A DNA stretch of 64,000 bases, from contig NZ_CP036533.1 in the NCBI RefSeq assembly GCF_024585265.1, positions 930,001 through 994,000 of the forward strand, read 5' to 3'. Position numbers and translations under genes: made by a program. Numbering within the stretch: the stretch's first letter is position 1; every line of letters begins with the position of its first letter. Of this stretch, positions 44,271-53,818 are shown piece after piece. Under the pieces are notes generated by a model that did no database searches, was not told the DNA's origin, and saw nothing but the letters and a program-made list of their open reading frames with translations. The DNA is from Bradyrhizobium sp. WBAH42. Lineage in GTDB: Bacteria; Pseudomonadota; Alphaproteobacteria; Rhizobiales; Xanthobacteraceae.

Positions 44271-45394
44271 GCTCCGACCCGACTGAGCTGAAGGCGGCGC
44301 TGGCGCGCGAAGCGCACGCGCTCGGCTTCGACTGCATCGGCGTCACCGCGCCGGGCACGATCGATGCGGCCGGAAAATACTTCCTCGAATTCATCGCCTC
44401 GGGCGGCCATGGCGACATGGACTGGCTGGCGAACCAACCGGAGCGCCGCGTCGATCCGCGCGGGCTGTGGGCCGACGTGCGCAGCGTGATCATGCTCGGC
44501 GTCAACTACGGTCCCGACTCCGATCCGCTCGCGGTCCTGAAGCAGCGCACGCGCGCGGCGATCTCGGTCTATGCGCAAGGTGACGACTATCATGACATCA
44601 TCAAGAAGCGGCTGAAGGCGCTGGCGCGCTGGCTGGTGGCGACCGCGCCGTCGGACGTGAAGGTGTTCGTCGACACTGCGGCGGTGATGGAAAAGCCGCT
44701 GGCGCAGACCGCAGGCCTTGGCTGGCAGGGCAAGCACACCAACCTCGTCTCGCGCGAGTTCGGCTCGTGGCTGTTTCTCGGTGCGATCTACACCACGCTC
44801 GATCTGCCGCACGATGCCGCCGAGATCGATCATTGCGGCTCGTGCCGGGCCTGTCTCGACATCTGCCCGACCGCGGCCTTTCCCGCGCCCTACAAGCTAG
44901 ATGCGCGGCGCTGCATCTCGTATCTCACGATCGAGAACAAGGGCCCGATCCCGCACGAGTTTCGCAAGGCTATCGGCAATCGCATCTATGGCTGCGACGA
45001 TTGCCTCGCGGCATGCCCCTGGAACAAGTTCGCGCAGGAGGGGCGCGAGGCCAAGCTCGCCGCGCGCGACGAATTGCGCGCGCCTGATCTCGCCGAGCTG
45101 GCACGGCTCGACGATGCCGCGTTTCGTGCGCTGTTCACGAAGTCGCCGGTGAAGCGCATCGGGCGCGACCGGTTCTTGCGGAATGTGCTGATTGCGATCG
45201 GCAACTCAGGCGAGGCGGCACTGGCGGACGAGGCGCGGCGGTTACTCGATGACTCAAGCCCACTGGTGCGCGGGGCGGCGGTGTGGGCGCTGGGGCAGTT
45301 GGTGTCACGAGAAGAGTTTGAGGCGATGAGATCTGCTGCTGCGCGCAAGGAGCACGACGATAGCGTGCGTGAGGAGTGGCGAGCTGCGTCCTAA
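44219..45394 (+). CDS. queG: Epoxyqueuosine reductase
   Basis: QueG reduces epoxyqueuosine to queuosine in tRNA using cobalamin and two [4Fe-4S] clusters. Seen: [41 protein letters not shown] (active-site Asp), [20 protein letters not shown], the clusters [16 protein letters not shown] and [28 protein letters not shown], and a C-terminal HEAT-like repeat ([15 protein letters not shown]). The conserved part begins at [12 protein letters not shown], where only CTG (44267) is available, so I use the ATG at 44219, which overlaps the GST gene by 52 bases. Start is uncertain, identity is not. Confidence 0.9.
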   Translation: MAGRRAGVADLCGPGFLSSDPTELKAALAREAHALGFDCIGVTAPGTIDAAGKYFLEFIASGGHGDMDWLANQPERRVDPRGLWADVRSVIMLGVNYGPDSDPLAVLKQRTRAAISVYAQGDDYHDIIKKRLKALARWLVATAPSDVKVFVDTAAVMEKPLAQTAGLGWQGKHTNLVSREFGSWLFLGAIYTTLDLPHDAAEIDHCGSCRACLDICPTAAFPAPYKLDARRCISYLTIENKGPIPHEFRKAIGNRIYGCDDCLAACPWNKFAQEGREAKLAARDELRAPDLAELARLDDAAFRALFTKSPVKRIGRDRFLRNVLIAIGNSGEAALADEARRLLDDSSPLVRGAAVWALGQLVSREEFEAMRSAAARKEHDDSVREEWRAAS

Positions 45395-45402
45395 TTCTCT
45401 GC

Positions 45403-45505
45403 TGTCATTCCCCGCGAAAGCGGGGAATCCAGTACGCCGCGGCCTGTCGATTCAACCACAACCGCCGCGGAGTACTGGATCGCCCGGTCAAGCCGGGCGA
45501 TGACA
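45403..45505. repeat. ATCCAGTAC-type palindromic repeat (copy 1)
   Basis: TGTCATTCCCCGCGAAAGCG opens the element and CCGGTCAAGCCGGGCGATGACA closes it (arms GTCAT...ATGAC); inner arms ATCCAGTAC and GTACTGGAT and CCGCGG/CCGCGG also pair. A relative with the same design is at 46979-47080. It separates queG from the next gene. Confidence 0.85.
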
Positions 45506-45576
45506 CCTTTTGTATGGTGAGCACACACGCCCTCACCACCCTTGATTTCCCCGCGCGTTCCCGCAATCTCGCGCGC

Positions 45577-46374
45577 ATGACAAACATGCCTTTCTTCACC
45601 CGGGAGGGTGACACATTCCATCCGACGGAAGTCGCCAACGGTCCATGGGATCCGAAATCGCTGCACGGGCGCGTCATCATCGGCCTGCTCGGCTTCGTCA
45701 TCGAGGAGCGCCATTCCGGGCCCGAATTCGTGCCGGCGCGGCTCACGGTCGACATGTTCCGGCTGCCGACCATCGACAAGCCGATCGAGGTGAGGACGCG
45801 GCTGGTGCGCGATGGACTGCGCATCCGCGTGGTCGAGGCGGAGTTTCTTTCCGGCGGCGTCGGCATGGCGCGCGCCTCGTGCCAGCTGCTGCGCAAAACG
45901 CAGAATCCCGATGGCAATGTGTGGTCGCCGCCGAACTGGGATGCGCCGAAACCATCCGACATTCCCAAGCCGACCGATCCCCGGCTCGGCATGAACGGCA
46001 AATGGGCGACGCGCCCCATCGTCGGCCATATGGGCTCGCTGGGGCCGCGCCGGCTGTGGATGAGCGAGGTGCGCGAGCTCGTCGCCGGCGCCGCGATGAC
46101 ACCGTTCGTCCATGTCGCCACCGGCGCCGATTTTGCCAGCCCGTTTGCCAATGCGGGCGACCAGGGGCTCGGCTACATCAACAGCGACGTCACGATCTAC
46201 CTGCACCGCCTGCCGGTGTCGGAGTGGATCGGCTTGGAGGTGGTGAACCACCACGCCACCGACGGCGTCGCGATCGGCGAATGCTGGCTCTATGACGAAG
46301 CGGGCCCGATCGGCACCGCGACGGTGGCCGCGCTGGCGCAGCGCAAGCCGATGGCGAATCCGTCGAAGCGTTAG
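45577..46374 (+). CDS. Thioesterase-like (TesB-type double hot-dog) protein
   Basis: 265 residues resembling acyl-CoA thioesterases of the TesB-like group: an N-terminal hot-dog with SLHGRVIIGLLGFVIEERHS and VPARLTVDMFRLP, and a C-terminal one with YINSDVTIYLHRLPVSEWIG and GECWLYDEAGPIGTATVAAL. Substrate acyl-CoA unknown. I chose the ATG at 45577 (MTNMPFFTREGDTFHPTE), as the longer frame runs through the palindromic repeat. The family often acts in beta-oxidation side paths. Confidence 0.75.
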   Translation: MTNMPFFTREGDTFHPTEVANGPWDPKSLHGRVIIGLLGFVIEERHSGPEFVPARLTVDMFRLPTIDKPIEVRTRLVRDGLRIRVVEAEFLSGGVGMARASCQLLRKTQNPDGNVWSPPNWDAPKPSDIPKPTDPRLGMNGKWATRPIVGHMGSLGPRRLWMSEVRELVAGAAMTPFVHVATGADFASPFANAGDQGLGYINSDVTIYLHRLPVSEWIGLEVVNHHATDGVAIGECWLYDEAGPIGTATVAALAQRKPMANPSKR

Positions 46375-46381
46375 CTCAACG

Positions 46382-46490
46382 CCGTTATTCCGGGGCGTGA
46401 CGAAGTCACGAGCCCGGAATCCATCGGACGGCAGAGTTGGTGGAGGAATGGATTCCGGGTTCGCGCTACGCGCGCCCCGGAATGACGGCT
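46382..46490. repeat. TTCCGGGGC-type palindromic repeat
   Basis: GCCGTTATTCCGGGGCG...CCCGGAATCCATCGG is mirrored by ATGGATTCCGGG...GCGCCCCGGAATGACGGC. Inner hairpins GTGACGAAGTCAC and GCGCTACGCGC are visible. The element overlaps the last 25 bases of the reverse-strand NTF2-like gene and supplies its stop codon. Confidence 0.85.
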
Positions 46491-46954
46491 AGATGCCGCT
46501 GCATCTCCGGCCGCGCCTTGAGCTCGGCGCCCTGCTTTGCGACGATCTTCGCGATCCGCTCCGGCGCAAATCTCAAGTCGACAAACGCCGGCGCGGTGTT
46601 GGCGACTTCATGATAGCTCGCGATCCTGCCGTCCTTCAGCGTCATGATCGCAACGCCCTCGAACATCGCGCGCGCGCCGTTCGCTTCCGGCAATGTCGAT
46701 TTGTAGCTGAAGGTGTAGCGCGCATAGAGCGTGGTGCCGTCGGTGACGGGGTCATGCATGTCCCAGCGGAAATCCGTCGCCGTGCGATAGAACCAGTCGT
46801 CGATCATCGCGGCGATCTTCGTGCGGCCGGCGAAGGCACCGTAGAAAACGTCGTGATAGACGCCGTCCTCGGTGAAGAGCTCGGCGAAGGCTTTGCAGTT
46901 GCGCTGCTCGACCGCGTCGCAGAAGGCCCGCAGCATGGCGGTGACGGTTGTCAT
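46466..46954 (-). CDS. NTF2-like (SnoaL-type) protein
   Basis: 162 residues of the cone-shaped NTF2 fold: MLRAFCDAVEQRNCKAFAEL, FTEDGVYHDVFYGAFAGRTK, IDDWFYRTATDFRWDMHDP, YARYTFSYKS and MTLKDGRIASYHEVAN. Such proteins are small-molecule isomerases/hydrolases or binding modules; function cannot be assigned. The C-terminal residues HLAVIPGRA are translated from the palindromic repeat and are unlikely to belong to the ancestral protein. ATG at 46952-46954 has GGGAGAA upstream. Confidence 0.78.
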   Translation of the reverse strand: MTTVTAMLRAFCDAVEQRNCKAFAELFTEDGVYHDVFYGAFAGRTKIAAMIDDWFYRTATDFRWDMHDPVTDGTTLYARYTFSYKSTLPEANGARAMFEGVAIMTLKDGRIASYHEVANTAPAFVDLRFAPERIAKIVAKQGAELKARPEMQRHLAVIPGRA

Positions 46955-46978
46955 TGGCGTTTCTCCCTTCCCGTTTCT

Positions 46979-47080
46979 GTCATGCCCCGCGAAGGCGGGG
47001 CATCCAGTACGCCGCGGCTTCTCGGCTTAAGCACGATGGCCTCTGGAATACTGGATTGCCCGCCTTCGCGGGCAATGACA
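46979..47080. repeat. ATCCAGTAC-type palindromic repeat (copy 2)
   Basis: TGTCATGCCCCGCGAAGGCG at one end mirrors CGCCTTCGCGGGCAATGACA at the other; inner arms CCAGTAC and TACTGG and a CCGCGG core are kept. Same family as 45403-45505, 1.6 kb away in the same orientation. Confidence 0.85.
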
Positions 47081-47095
47081 GCGAGCACTGCAACT

Positions 47096-47884
47096 TCACC
47101 CGATCTCCGCCACCGCGGCAAGAATGCGCGCGATGTCCTGGGGGCGGGACAGGCGGTGGTCGCCGTCCTGGATCATGGTCAGCACGACGTCGTCGGCCGG
47201 CAGGCGATGGGTGAGCGCGAACGCATGCTGCCACGGCACATCGGGATCTTTCGCGCCCTGCAGGATGCGGACGGGGCAGCCGAGATCGATGGCGCTGCCG
47301 AGCACGAGGTGGTTGCGCCCCTCCTCGATCAGGTTCCGCGTGATCGGATAGGGCGTGCCGTCGCCGTACTCCGACGGGCGCAGCCAGAAGCCCCTGGTCT
47401 CGATCTCCTTCTTCACCGCGGGCGAGAAATTCTTCCACATCAGCTCTTCGGTGAAATCGGGCGCCGGCGCGATCAGCACGAGCCCTGCGAGCGACGCTTT
47501 GCCGGCACGCTTCTTGATCTCGCGGGCGAGCAGCAGCGCCATCCAGCCGCCCATGGAGGAGCCGATCAGGATTTGCGGGCCGTCGCAAAAGCGCTCGAAC
47601 ACCGCAAAACTGTCCTCGAGCCAGCTGCCGATGGTTCCGTCGGCGAAATCGCCGCTGGATTCGCCGTGACCGGAATAGTCGAACCGGACGATTGCGCGGC
47701 CGCGCTCGTGGGCCCAGGCATCCAGCGCCACGGCCTTGCCACCCTGCATGTCCGATTTGAAGCCGCCCAGCCAGACCAGGCCGGGGCCTTTTCCGGGACG
47801 GCGGCGCACCGCGATCCGGCGTGCGGACCGCCCTTCGCCCACATCGATGAACTCAAGCGCGGCATCGGGAATTGCGTCGGTCAT
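47096..47884 (-). CDS. Alpha/beta hydrolase
   Basis: 262 residues. Oxyanion strand GPGLVWLGGFKSDMQGGKAV, RAIVRFDYSGHGESSGDFAD, nucleophile elbow ILIGSSMGGWMALLLARE (GxSxGG, Ser about 108), acid PVRILQGAKDPDVPW and catalytic His in IQDGDHRLSRPQDI. The pattern resembles ABHD10-like palmitoyl thioesterases/esterases. Substrate unknown. ATG at 47882-47884; divergent from infC. Confidence 0.85.
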   Translation of the reverse strand: MTDAIPDAALEFIDVGEGRSARRIAVRRRPGKGPGLVWLGGFKSDMQGGKAVALDAWAHERGRAIVRFDYSGHGESSGDFADGTIGSWLEDSFAVFERFCDGPQILIGSSMGGWMALLLAREIKKRAGKASLAGLVLIAPAPDFTEELMWKNFSPAVKKEIETRGFWLRPSEYGDGTPYPITRNLIEEGRNHLVLGSAIDLGCPVRILQGAKDPDVPWQHAFALTHRLPADDVVLTMIQDGDHRLSRPQDIARILAAVAEIG

Positions 47885-48133
47885 GGAACGTTTACTCTGG
47901 CTGTGCGGTTTGAGCTGTCCGGACCTGTTCCGAAGACGACCGGCATCGCTATTGGTCCTTTGGGACGCTTGCGGAACAGAGGCAAGGTGTCTATGTCGGT
48001 CAGCGTGCCGAGGGCCGTGACCAAAATGCCTCGCATTTGAGGGTTTTTCGCGCCTCGTACCAGCGACTTGCTTGCCCGCAAACGCATCTTCCTTCAAAAT
48101 AGCCGCTTCTTTCACAACTTTGGAGAACCACCC

Positions 48134-48673
48134 ATTCGCCGTCCTAATAAAGCTCCGCCCGCTGCCAGCAAAGACGGGCCGCGCATCAATGATGATATCC
48201 GCAATGCGCAGATCCAGCTGATCGACCAGACCGGTGACAACAAGGGCACGGTCGAAACGGTCGTCGCCATCCGGATGGCCCAGGAAGCTGGCATGGATCT
48301 GGTCGAGATTTCGCCGAATACCAGCCCTCCCGTCTGCAAGATCATGGACTACGGGAAGTACAAGTATTCCGCCCAGAAGAAAGCCGCGGAAGCCCGCAAG
48401 CGGCAGAAGACCGTCGAGATCAAGGAGATCAAGCTCCGTCCGATGATCGACGATCACGATTACGACGTGAAGATGCGCGCGATGCAGCGGTTCTTCGAAG
48501 AGGGCGACAAGGTGAAGATCACGCTGCGCTATCGCGGCCGCGAAATGGCGCACCAGGAGATCGGCACCAAGCTGCTCGACAAGATCAAGACCGACGTCGC
48601 CGAGCTCGCCAAGGTGGAGCAGGACGCGCGGTTCGAAGGTCGCCAGGTCGTCATGGTGCTGGCGCCGCGCTGA
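48134..48673 (+). CDS. infC: Translation initiation factor IF-3 (AUU start codon)
   Basis: IF-3 keeps the 30S subunit free and checks start-codon pairing. The 179-residue product: N-domain [20 protein letters not shown], linker [20 protein letters not shown], and C-domain [39 protein letters not shown]. No ATG/GTG/TTG lies at the family start; ATT at 48134 begins (M)RRPNKAPPA with GGAGAA 8-13 bases before it. The rare AUU codon is the classic autoregulatory start of infC. A longer frame from 48068 (TTG-type) adds non-family sequence. Confidence 0.92.
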   Translation: MRRPNKAPPAASKDGPRINDDIRNAQIQLIDQTGDNKGTVETVVAIRMAQEAGMDLVEISPNTSPPVCKIMDYGKYKYSAQKKAAEARKRQKTVEIKEIKLRPMIDDHDYDVKMRAMQRFFEEGDKVKITLRYRGREMAHQEIGTKLLDKIKTDVAELAKVEQDARFEGRQVVMVLAPR

Positions 48674-48701
48674 CGCGCAACGCTTTGGGACTTGAGAATG
48701 C

Positions 48702-48736
48702 AACGGCCCGTCCGGATCCCCGGCGGGCCGTTTGTG
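48702..48736 (+). terminator. Terminator after infC
   Basis: AACGGCCCG (48702-48710) pairs with CGGGCCGTT (48724-48732), followed by TGTGT. A 9-bp GC-rich stem 29 bases after the infC stop, placed to serve infC and, in reverse, the convergent secreted-protein gene. Confidence 0.75.
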
Positions 48737-48738
48737 TA

Positions 48739-49143
48739 TCAGGTCCGCGTCGCCTGCCAGGTGCCGCTGCACTGGTCGCCCAAAATGATGCCCTTCCACG
48801 ACCCGGCGCCGTTCACGCGGGCGAGCCGGCCGCCGCCGCTGGCGTGGGAGGCGCCGACCGAGACCTGGACGGCGACAGCGCCGGAGCGGTTGACCCGGCC
48901 CGAGACCCGGCCGCCGCCGGCGGAGGAGACGCGGGTGCCTGTCACGGTGAAGGGAACGCTGTAGCCCGAGCTGCAATTGCCGCGGGTGGTGGCGAAGGTG
49001 ACGTTCCAGATGCCGTCATAGCGGCCGGCGCGGGCATCGGCGGCCTGAGGCAGCGCAGCCGCGGCGAGCACGGCGAACAGCGCCAGACGGCGCGGACGAG
49101 CGAAATCGGCCAGTGAAATCAAAAGTTGCGGGAAATGAGCCAT
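48739..49143 (-). CDS. Small secreted protein, function unknown
   Basis: 134 residues. After a signal peptide (RRLALFAVLAAAALPQAADA, about 18-38) a beta-rich Gly/Ser-rich domain reads RYDGIWNVTFATTRGNCSSG, SVPFTVTGTRVSSAGGGRVS and GAGSWKGIILGDQCSGTWQA; the two cysteines could form a disulphide. Similar small periplasmic proteins occur in Bradyrhizobium, function undefined. It stands on the opposite strand between infC and rpmI, interrupting the usual cluster. The 273-base gap to rpmI shows no gene and should hold both promoters. Confidence 0.75.
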   Translation of the reverse strand: MAHFPQLLISLADFARPRRLALFAVLAAAALPQAADARAGRYDGIWNVTFATTRGNCSSGYSVPFTVTGTRVSSAGGGRVSGRVNRSGAVAVQVSVGASHASGGGRLARVNGAGSWKGIILGDQCSGTWQATRT

Positions 49144-49416
49144 TTTGGACCTGCTTCAGCGAGAAGGCTTGGACATGAGGGTAGCAGCGTCCAATAGTCG
49201 GCGGGGTGGTTTTGGCGGTTCATCGTTGCCAATTGGCCTGTGCTCTGTCATAAGCCCAGCCTTCATCGCCCGGCTGATTTACGGGCTGCCGTGGCGGTGT
49301 CTCGTGCGGGTTTCGCGCTTGTTCGCAAAACCTGAGCACAATCAACGCTCTAACGAGCATTATTGACGGTCCAGCCGCCTTCGCGGGCGGATCTCTGTGG
49401 CCATTAGGAGAGCCAA

Positions 49417-49617
49417 ATGCCCAAGCTGAAGACCAAATCGGGCGCTAAAAAGCGCTTCAAGGTGACTGCCACCGGCAAAGTGATGCACGCCCAGCGCGGC
49501 AAGCGTCACGGCATGATCAAGCGGACGAAGAAGCAGATCCGTCAGCTCCGCGGCACCCGCGTGCTGTTCAAGACCGACGGCGACAACGTCAAGAAGTACT
49601 TCTTGCCGAACGCCTGA
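49417..49617 (+). CDS. rpmI: 50S ribosomal protein L35
   Basis: A 66-residue basic protein of the large subunit, [20 protein letters not shown], then [20 protein letters not shown], full length for L35. TAGGAGAG precedes the ATG. It is 79 bases before rplT, the usual pair. Confidence 0.97.
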   Translation: MPKLKTKSGAKKRFKVTATGKVMHAQRGKRHGMIKRTKKQIRQLRGTRVLFKTDGDNVKKYFLPNA

Positions 49618-49696
49618 TCGCGTCCACGATCATTGCCATCCCTGCCGCGTCCGCGCGGCGATCCGATAACCAAAGTCATCTCTGAAGGATTTCGTC

Positions 49697-50056
49697 ATGT
49701 CTCGCGTCAAACGCGGTGTGACCGCCCACGCCAAGCACAAGAAAGTCTACAAGGCCGCCAAGGGCTTCTACGGCCGCCGCAAGAACACCATCCGCGCCGC
49801 CAAGCCGGCCGTGGAGAAGGCCCAGCAATACGCCTTCCGCGACCGCAAGCGTCGCAAGCGCACCTTCCGCGCGCTCTGGATCCAGCGCCTCAACGCTGCC
49901 GTCCGTCCGTTCGGCCTGACCTACAGCCGATTTATCGACGGCTTGGCCAAGTCGGGCATCACCGTGGACCGCAAGGTGCTGTCGGATCTCGCGATCCGCG
50001 AGCCTGCCGCGTTCCAGGCGATCGCCGAGAAGGCCAAAGCCGCGCTGGCGGCGTAA
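49697..50056 (+). CDS. rplT: 50S ribosomal protein L20
   Basis: A 119-residue primary 23S rRNA binding protein needed for early 50S assembly; in some bacteria it also represses its own operon. [20 protein letters not shown] and [20 protein letters not shown] are diagnostic, with [20 protein letters not shown] in the C-terminal globular part. CTGAAGGA lies before the ATG. Confidence 0.97.
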   Translation: MSRVKRGVTAHAKHKKVYKAAKGFYGRRKNTIRAAKPAVEKAQQYAFRDRKRRKRTFRALWIQRLNAAVRPFGLTYSRFIDGLAKSGITVDRKVLSDLAIREPAAFQAIAEKAKAALAA

Positions 50057-50192
50057 GCCGCCCAACTGCGCAACTTGCGCAGCATTGAGCTTGTGATGGC
50101 CCGGGCAGAGGCGCGTCTCGCGCTTCATCGCCCCGGCCGTCATCTCTCGCGCAAAGCACAACTTCTCCGACGTGGATGCCCGGCGAATCTAA

Positions 50193-50216
50193 CGCGAAGA
50201 CGCGCTTCGCGCTTTT
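50193..50216 (+). terminator. Terminator-like hairpin between rplT and pheS
   Basis: CGCGAAG (50193-50199), loop ACGCG, CTTCGCG (50205-50211), then CTTTT. It sits at the centre of a larger palindromic repeat (ATGCCCGGC at 50177 against GCCGGGCGT near 50219-50227), so it may be a repeat serving as an attenuator or terminator ahead of pheST. Confidence 0.6.
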
Positions 50217-50274
50217 GGGCCGGGCGTGACGGGCTAGGATCATCGGCTCAGCATCCTGGCCAAAAGGGATTGCC

Positions 50275-51357
50275 ATGACCGATCTTGCCCAGCTCCAAGC
50301 CCAGATCATCACCGACATCGCCGCGGCTGCCGACGAGGCTGCGTTAGAGGCCGTGCGCGTTGCAGCCCTCGGCAAGAAGGGCTCGATCTCGGCGCTGCTC
50401 GCCACGCTCGGCAAGATGTCGCCGGACGAGCGCAAGACGCAAGGCGCGGCGATCAACCAGGCCAAGGACGAAGTCAGCCAGGCGCTTGCGGCGCGACGCG
50501 ACGTGCTGAAGTCGGCCGCGCTGGATGCGCGGCTGGCGTCCGAGACCGTCGACGTCACCCTGCCGCTGCGCGATACGGCGGCGGAGGCCGGCCGCATCCA
50601 TCCGCTGAGCCAGGTCTGGGACGAGCTCACCACCATCTTCGCCGACATGGGATTCTCGGTGGCCGAAGGCCCTGATATCGAGACCGACGACTACAACTTC
50701 ACCAAGCTGAATTTTCCGGAAGGCCATCCGGCGCGCGAGATGCACGACACGTTCTTCTTCCATCCGAGGGAGGACGGCTCGCGCATGCTGCTGCGGACCC
50801 ACACCTCGCCGGTGCAGGTGCGCACCATGCTGAGCCAGAAGCCGCCGATCCGCGTGATCTGCCCGGGCCGCACCTACCGCATCGATTCGGACGCGACCCA
50901 CACGCCGCAATTCCATCAGGTCGAGGGCCTCGTCATCGACAAACACTCGCATCTCGGCCACCTCAAATGGATCCTGCACGAGTTCTGCAAGGCGTTCTTC
51001 GAGGTCGACCACATCAACATGCGCTTCCGGCCCTCGTTCTTCCCGTTCACCGAGCCGTCGCTCGAAGTCGACATCCAGTGCCGCCGCGACAAGGGCGAGA
51101 TCCGCTTCGGCGAGGGCGAGGATTGGCTCGAGATCCTCGGCTGCGGCATGGTGCATCCGAACGTGCTGCGCGCCTGCGGCATCGATCCCGACGAGTACCA
51201 GGGCTTTGCCTGGGGCATGGGCATCGACCGCATCGCCATGCTGAAATACGGCATCGCCGACCTGCGCCAGCTGTTCGACAGCGACGTCCGCTGGCTGTCC
51301 CACTACGGCTTCAAGCCGCTCGAAGTACCAACGCTTGCCGGAGGGCTGAGCACGTGA
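50275..51357 (+). CDS. pheS: Phenylalanyl-tRNA synthetase alpha subunit
   Basis: Catalytic subunit (360 residues) of the alpha2-beta2 enzyme charging tRNA-Phe. After an N-terminal coiled-coil for tRNA (1-95) come class II motifs: [20 protein letters not shown], motif 2 [14 protein letters not shown] and motif 3 [36 protein letters not shown] is also characteristic. The stop overlaps the pheT GTG (GTGA). Confidence 0.97.
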   Translation: MTDLAQLQAQIITDIAAAADEAALEAVRVAALGKKGSISALLATLGKMSPDERKTQGAAINQAKDEVSQALAARRDVLKSAALDARLASETVDVTLPLRDTAAEAGRIHPLSQVWDELTTIFADMGFSVAEGPDIETDDYNFTKLNFPEGHPAREMHDTFFFHPREDGSRMLLRTHTSPVQVRTMLSQKPPIRVICPGRTYRIDSDATHTPQFHQVEGLVIDKHSHLGHLKWILHEFCKAFFEVDHINMRFRPSFFPFTEPSLEVDIQCRRDKGEIRFGEGEDWLEILGCGMVHPNVLRACGIDPDEYQGFAWGMGIDRIAMLKYGIADLRQLFDSDVRWLSHYGFKPLEVPTLAGGLST

Positions 51358-53762
51358 AATTCACCCTCTCCTGGCTGAAGGATCATCTCGAGACCGACGA
51401 GCCTTTGGACAAGCTCGCCGACAAGCTCACCATGATCGGGCTCGAGGTCGAGAACATCGAGGACAAGGCGAAGGCGCTGAAGCCGTTCACCATTGCGAAG
51501 GTGATCTCGGCCGAGCAGCATCCGAATGCGGATCGCCTGCGGGTCTGCATGGTCGATACCGGCGACGGTGGTGCGCCGGTGCAGGTCGTGTGCGGCGCGC
51601 CGAATGCGCGCACGGGCCTCGTCAGTGTGTTCTCACCGCCCGGCACCTACATTCCCGGCAAGGACATCACGCTGGGCGTCGGCACCATTCGCGGCGTCGA
51701 GAGCCGCGGCATGCTGTGCTCGGCGGCCGAGCTGCAGATCTCCAACGACCATGACGGCATCATGGAATTGCCCGTGGACGCGCCGATCGGCGCGGCTTAC
51801 GCCGAATGGGCCGGGCTCGGCGATCCCGTGATCGAGATCAACCTGACGCCGAACCGGCAGGACTGCACCGGCGTGCATGGCATCGCGCGCGATCTCGCCG
51901 CCGCCGACATGGGCAGGTTCAAGGACCCTACGATCAAGCCGATCAAGGGCGAATTCCCCTGCCCCGTGAAGGTCACGGTCGAGGATGCCACGCTCTGTCC
52001 GGGTTTTGCGCTCCGCCTGGTGCGCGGCGTCAAGAACGGACCGTCGCCGGAATGGCTGCAGAAGCGGCTGACCGCGATCGGGCTGCGTCCGATCAACGCG
52101 CTGGTCGACATCACCAACTTCATGACCTACGACCGTGCGCGCCCGCTGCACGTGTTCGACGCCAGGAAGGTGAAGGGCAATCTCGTCGTGCGCCGCGCGC
52201 GCGAGGGCGAGAGCCTGCTGGCGCTCGACGGCCGCACCTACAATCTCGATCCCGCCATTTGCGTGATCGCCGACGAGCATGGCGTCGAATCGCTCGCCGG
52301 CATCATGGGCGGCGAAGCCTCGGGCTGCGACGAGAACACGACTGACGTGCTGATCGAATCGGCGCTGTGGAACGAGATCAACATCGCCCAGACCGGCCGC
52401 AAGCTCGGCATCAATTCGGACGCGCGCTACCGCTTCGAGCGCGGCGTCGATCCGGCCTTCATGGTGCCCGGCGTCGAGCTCGCGACCAAGCTGGTGATGG
52501 AGATGTGCGGCGGCACGCCGTCCGAAACAGTCGTGGTCGGCAAAGCCTTCGCCGACGACCGCGTGATCGACTTCCCGGTCACGGAGGTGAAGCGCCTCTC
52601 CGGCATCGAGGTGCCGCAGGTCGAGATGAAGCGCATCCTGACCCATCTCGGCTTCATGATGGCGGGTCCCGGCCCGGTGGTGAAGGTCGCGGTGCCCTCG
52701 TGGCGCTCCGACGTGCACGGCAAGGCCGACATCGTCGAGGAGATCGTCCGCATCTTCGGCGTCGACAAGGTGCCGATGACGCCGTTCGAGCGCGGCGACG
52801 AGCCGCGCAAGCCGGTGCTCACGCCGCTGCAGCTGCGCACCCGCCGCGCGCGGCGCGCGCTCGCAAGCCGCGGCATGGTCGAAGCCGTCACCTGGTCGTT
52901 CATCGCCAAGCCGGCCGCCGAATTGTTCGGCGGCGGACAGCGCGAGCTCGAAGTGGCGAACCCGATCGCCTCGGATCTCTCCGACATGCGCCCGACCCTG
53001 CTCGCCGGCCTGATCGCGGCGGCGCAGGCCAATGCCGATCGCGGCTTCGGCGATGTCGCGCTGTTCGAGGTCGGCCAGGTGTTCAAGGGCGATCGCCCCC
53101 AGGACCAGTTCATGGCGGCGAGTGGCGTGCGCCGCGGCCTTGCTTCATCTGAAGGTCTCGGACGGCACTGGTCCGGCTCGGCGCAGGCCGACGTGTTCGA
53201 CGCCAAGGCCGATGCGTTGGCGGTGCTGGCGGCCGCCGGCGCGCCGATGCAGGCGCTGCAGATCGTGGCGGGTGGTCCCGGCTGGCTGCATCCGGGCCGC
53301 TCCGGCACGATCCAGATCGGGCCGCAGAACGTGCTCGGATATTTCGGCGAAGTGCACCCCAAAGCGCTCGAGGCACTCGGCGCCGACGGGCCGCTTGTCG
53401 TGTTCGAGGTGATCCTCGACCGCATTCCCGAGGCCAAGAAGAAGCCGACGCGCGCCAAGCCCTTGATCGAGCTCTCGGCGTTCCAGCCGGTGTCGCGTGA
53501 CTTCGCGTTCATTGTCGACCGCGGCGTCAGGGCCGGCGACATCGTTCGCGCCGCGCAAGGCGTCGACAAGAAGCTGATCACGGGCGTCAACGTCTTCGAC
53601 GTCTACGAGGGCAAGGGCATCGATGACGGCAAGAAGTCGATCGCGATCGCGGTCACGCTTCAGCCCCGCGAAAAAACCCTGACCGATCAGGAGATCGAGG
53701 CCGTCGGCGCCAAGATCGTGGCCGAGGTCACCAAGAAGACCGGCGGCGTTTTGCGAGCATGA
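51354..53762 (+). CDS. pheT: Phenylalanyl-tRNA synthetase beta subunit
   Basis: 802 residues: N-terminal [20 protein letters not shown], tRNA-binding OB fold ([20 protein letters not shown]), B3/B4 editing domain ([34 protein letters not shown]), B5, a catalytic-like core ([20 protein letters not shown]) and the C-terminal anticodon-binding fold ([16 protein letters not shown]). The GTG at 51354 starts the family N-terminus and couples to pheS. The stop TGA (53760-53762) lies within the AGCATGAC palindromic repeat. Confidence 0.96.
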   Translation: MKFTLSWLKDHLETDEPLDKLADKLTMIGLEVENIEDKAKALKPFTIAKVISAEQHPNADRLRVCMVDTGDGGAPVQVVCGAPNARTGLVSVFSPPGTYIPGKDITLGVGTIRGVESRGMLCSAAELQISNDHDGIMELPVDAPIGAAYAEWAGLGDPVIEINLTPNRQDCTGVHGIARDLAAADMGRFKDPTIKPIKGEFPCPVKVTVEDATLCPGFALRLVRGVKNGPSPEWLQKRLTAIGLRPINALVDITNFMTYDRARPLHVFDARKVKGNLVVRRAREGESLLALDGRTYNLDPAICVIADEHGVESLAGIMGGEASGCDENTTDVLIESALWNEINIAQTGRKLGINSDARYRFERGVDPAFMVPGVELATKLVMEMCGGTPSETVVVGKAFADDRVIDFPVTEVKRLSGIEVPQVEMKRILTHLGFMMAGPGPVVKVAVPSWRSDVHGKADIVEEIVRIFGVDKVPMTPFERGDEPRKPVLTPLQLRTRRARRALASRGMVEAVTWSFIAKPAAELFGGGQRELEVANPIASDLSDMRPTLLAGLIAAAQANADRGFGDVALFEVGQVFKGDRPQDQFMAASGVRRGLASSEGLGRHWSGSAQADVFDAKADALAVLAAAGAPMQALQIVAGGPGWLHPGRSGTIQIGPQNVLGYFGEVHPKALEALGADGPLVVFEVILDRIPEAKKKPTRAKPLIELSAFQPVSRDFAFIVDRGVRAGDIVRAAQGVDKKLITGVNVFDVYEGKGIDDGKKSIAIAVTLQPREKTLTDQEIEAVGAKIVAEVTKKTGGVLRA

Positions 53763-53803
53763 CGCCGAAAAGTGTGAAGCGGTTTTCGGACAAAAGTCAT
53801 GCT
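53756..53803. repeat. AGCATGAC...GTCATGCT palindromic repeat at the end of pheT
   Basis: AGCATGAC (53756-53763), CCGAAAA, central AGTGTGAAGCGG, TTTTCGG, GTCATGCT (53796-53803): nested inverted arms typical of the short rhizobial AGTGTGAAGCGG palindrome. The element includes the last codons and stop of pheT. Confidence 0.85.
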
Positions 53804-53818
53804 TGGGAGTCATAGAGC

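Noticed and set aside
49144..49416. Small ORF (MDLLQREGLDM...) upstream of rpmI
   Set aside because: No family similarity, weak start context, and it occupies the expected promoter/leader of rpmI-rplT.
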